Shown: positions 63,046-64,000 of the stretch, one piece after another | How the letters are laid out: each line of letters starts with the position of its first letter | How positions within the stretch are numbered: the first letter of the stretch is position 1 | The notes under the pieces: model-generated | What the model was told of the DNA's origin: nothing | Database searches by the model: none | What the model saw: the letters and a program-made list of their open reading frames with translations, nothing else | Translations under genes and position numbers: made by a program | Assembly: GCF_024699925.1 (NCBI RefSeq) | Contig: NZ_JAJOMX010000001.1 | Span: forward strand, 3,634,001 to 3,698,000 | Length of the DNA stretch: 64,000 bases | Source: Mesorhizobium sp. J428 | GTDB lineage: Bacteria; Pseudomonadota; Alphaproteobacteria; Rhizobiales; Rhizobiaceae | Reading direction: 5' to 3'

Positions 63046-63878
63046 CCAGGAGGATCGATGCGCATCAGCATTTCTGGCGGCTGTCGCGCGGCGACTACGC
63101 TTGGCTGACGCCGGACCTCCACACCATCCATCGCGACTTCCTGCCCGAGGATATCAAGCCCCTCCTCCGGAGCAACGGGATCTCCGGCACCGTTCTGGTG
63201 CAGGCCGCGCCGACCGAGGCGGAAACGGAGTTTATGCTGTCGCTCGCCCGGGACCACGCCTTCATCGAGGCCGTGGTCGGCTGGGTGGATTTCGAGGCTG
63301 CCGACGCGCCGGCCCGCATCGCTAAGCTCGCCGCCGACCCAAAGCTCAAGGGCCTGCGCCCGATGATCCAGGACTTGCCCGACGACGACTGGATGCTGCG
63401 CCCCAGCCTGGCGCCTGCCTTTCGCGCGCTGATCGGGCAGGGGCTCGTCTTCGACGCCCTCGTCCTACCGCGCCACCTGACCAATCTCTCCGTCTTGCTC
63501 GCCCGCCATCCCGGTATGCGCACAATCATCGACCATTGCGCAAAGCCGGCGATCGCGGCCGGCGATATTGCTGGCTGGGCACACGACATGCGGCGGCTCG
63601 CTTCCGAGACCGAGGCGTTCTGCAAGCTCTCGGGCCTCGTGACGGAGGCGGATGCTGGATGGTCGGTCGAGACGCTGCGCCCTTGCGTCGATTTCGTGCT
63701 CGAGCATTTCGGACCCGACCGGCTGATCTGGGGCAGCGACTGGCCGGTCTGCCTGCTCGCCTCCGACTACGCGTCATGGCTGGAGGCGACCGATGTCTTG
63801 CTGGGAGGCTGCACGGACGGCGAGCGCGACGCGATCCTCGGCGGCAACGCGATCCGCGCCTACGGGCTGGCGAAGTAG
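63042..63878 (+). CDS. Amidohydrolase-family sugar lactonase (L-fuconolactonase type)
   Basis: A 278-residue amidohydrolase_2 protein. The N-terminal RIDAHQHFWRLSRGDYAWL carries the H-x-H metal-like motif, TIIDHCAKP and LSGLVTEAD are mid-barrel markers, and the C-terminal RLIWGSDWPVCLL has the conserved Asp. This is the COG3618 group that opens fucono- and related lactones. It follows the aldo/keto reductase, supporting an oxidative aldose pathway. Confidence 0.85.
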   Translation: MTRRIDAHQHFWRLSRGDYAWLTPDLHTIHRDFLPEDIKPLLRSNGISGTVLVQAAPTEAETEFMLSLARDHAFIEAVVGWVDFEAADAPARIAKLAADPKLKGLRPMIQDLPDDDWMLRPSLAPAFRALIGQGLVFDALVLPRHLTNLSVLLARHPGMRTIIDHCAKPAIAAGDIAGWAHDMRRLASETEAFCKLSGLVTEADAGWSVETLRPCVDFVLEHFGPDRLIWGSDWPVCLLASDYASWLEATDVLLGGCTDGERDAILGGNAIRAYGLAK

Positions 63879-63890
63879 AACCTTGAGCTG

Positions 63891-63910
63891 AACCGGTCCG
63901 TCCCGGTTCT
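63891..63910. terminator. Possible weak terminator after the lactonase gene
   Basis: GAACCGG (63891-63897) and CCGGTTC (63904-63910) form a 7-base stem with a 6-base loop, 13 bases past the lactonase stop. No T-run follows. Confidence 0.3.
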
Positions 63911-63962
63911 CCCCGGAGCAACCGGCGCCTCGCAGCCACGCTCGAAATCGGGCGAGCCGCCC

Positions 63963-64000
63963 TAGATAAGTCCGCGGGCCGCGAGGTTGCGCATCAGAGC
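63963..64000 (-). CDS. C-terminal end of an unidentified leftward gene (partial)
   Basis: Read on the minus strand, the last bases encode ALMRNLAARGLI followed by TAG at 63963-63965. This could be the end of a gene that starts outside the window. It is too short to assign a family. Confidence 0.35.

Overview
The window looks like a chromosomal segment of a Phyllobacteriaceae-type alphaproteobacterium (Mesorhizobium, Aminobacter or a relative). The evidence is the high-GC coding style, a RIME-like palindromic repeat, a pimFABCD dicarboxylate operon, TRAP and CUT2 sugar transporters, an ATP-grasp/alpha-E/transglutaminase cluster, and the presence of both guaB and an rsmB-nucleosidase-guaA block. 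The genus is inferred from content and was not tested by alignment.

Layout. 1-3.2 kb: tail of a fumarylacetoacetate-hydrolase-family gene, two small genes, a TRAP transporter pair (DctQM, no DctP in view) and a small phosphatase/sulfurtransferase-like protein. 3.4-12.9 kb: a D-amino-acid-dehydrogenase-like flavoenzyme, then a leftward operon pcaD-pimF-pimA-pimB-pimC-pimD for beta-oxidation of dicarboxylic acids, headed by strong dyads and interrupted by a RIME-like repeat. 13-16.4 kb: divergent katG/oxyR with a dyad-rich control region. 16.4-26.2 kb: MAPEG protein, MFS exporters, guaB, a DUF898-M48 protease pair, rlmE and ppx. A tRNA-Gln(CTG) lies at 26.37 kb. 26.5-33.2 kb: a LysR regulator divergent from a four-gene cassette (hglS, FAD oxidoreductase, amaB-like ALDH, aminotransferase) that reads as aminoadipate semialdehyde to 2-oxoglutarate, the lower lysine pathway. 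34.6-41.2 kb: the poorly understood peptide-modification-type cluster (large transglutaminase/DUF2126, circularly permuted ATP-grasp plus alpha-E, small transglutaminase). 41.4-46.2 kb: rsmB, thioesterase, nucleosidase, a VapBC-type toxin-antitoxin pair and guaA. 46.2-47.6 kb: debris of an integrated conjugative element (integrase C-terminus directly against the guaA stop, eroded traA). 47.6-64 kb: a carbohydrate island with three CUT2-type ABC importers, two GntR-type regulators, lactonases and dehydrogenases; its sugar cannot be named from sequence.

Six otherwise well-conserved genes, including guaA, carry one net frameshift each (near 3488, 32360, 36230, 45457, 55775 and 59739). In each case one small indel restores a family-typical protein. 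Sequence error is the simplest explanation, so these genes should be treated as probably intact until the bases are checked.
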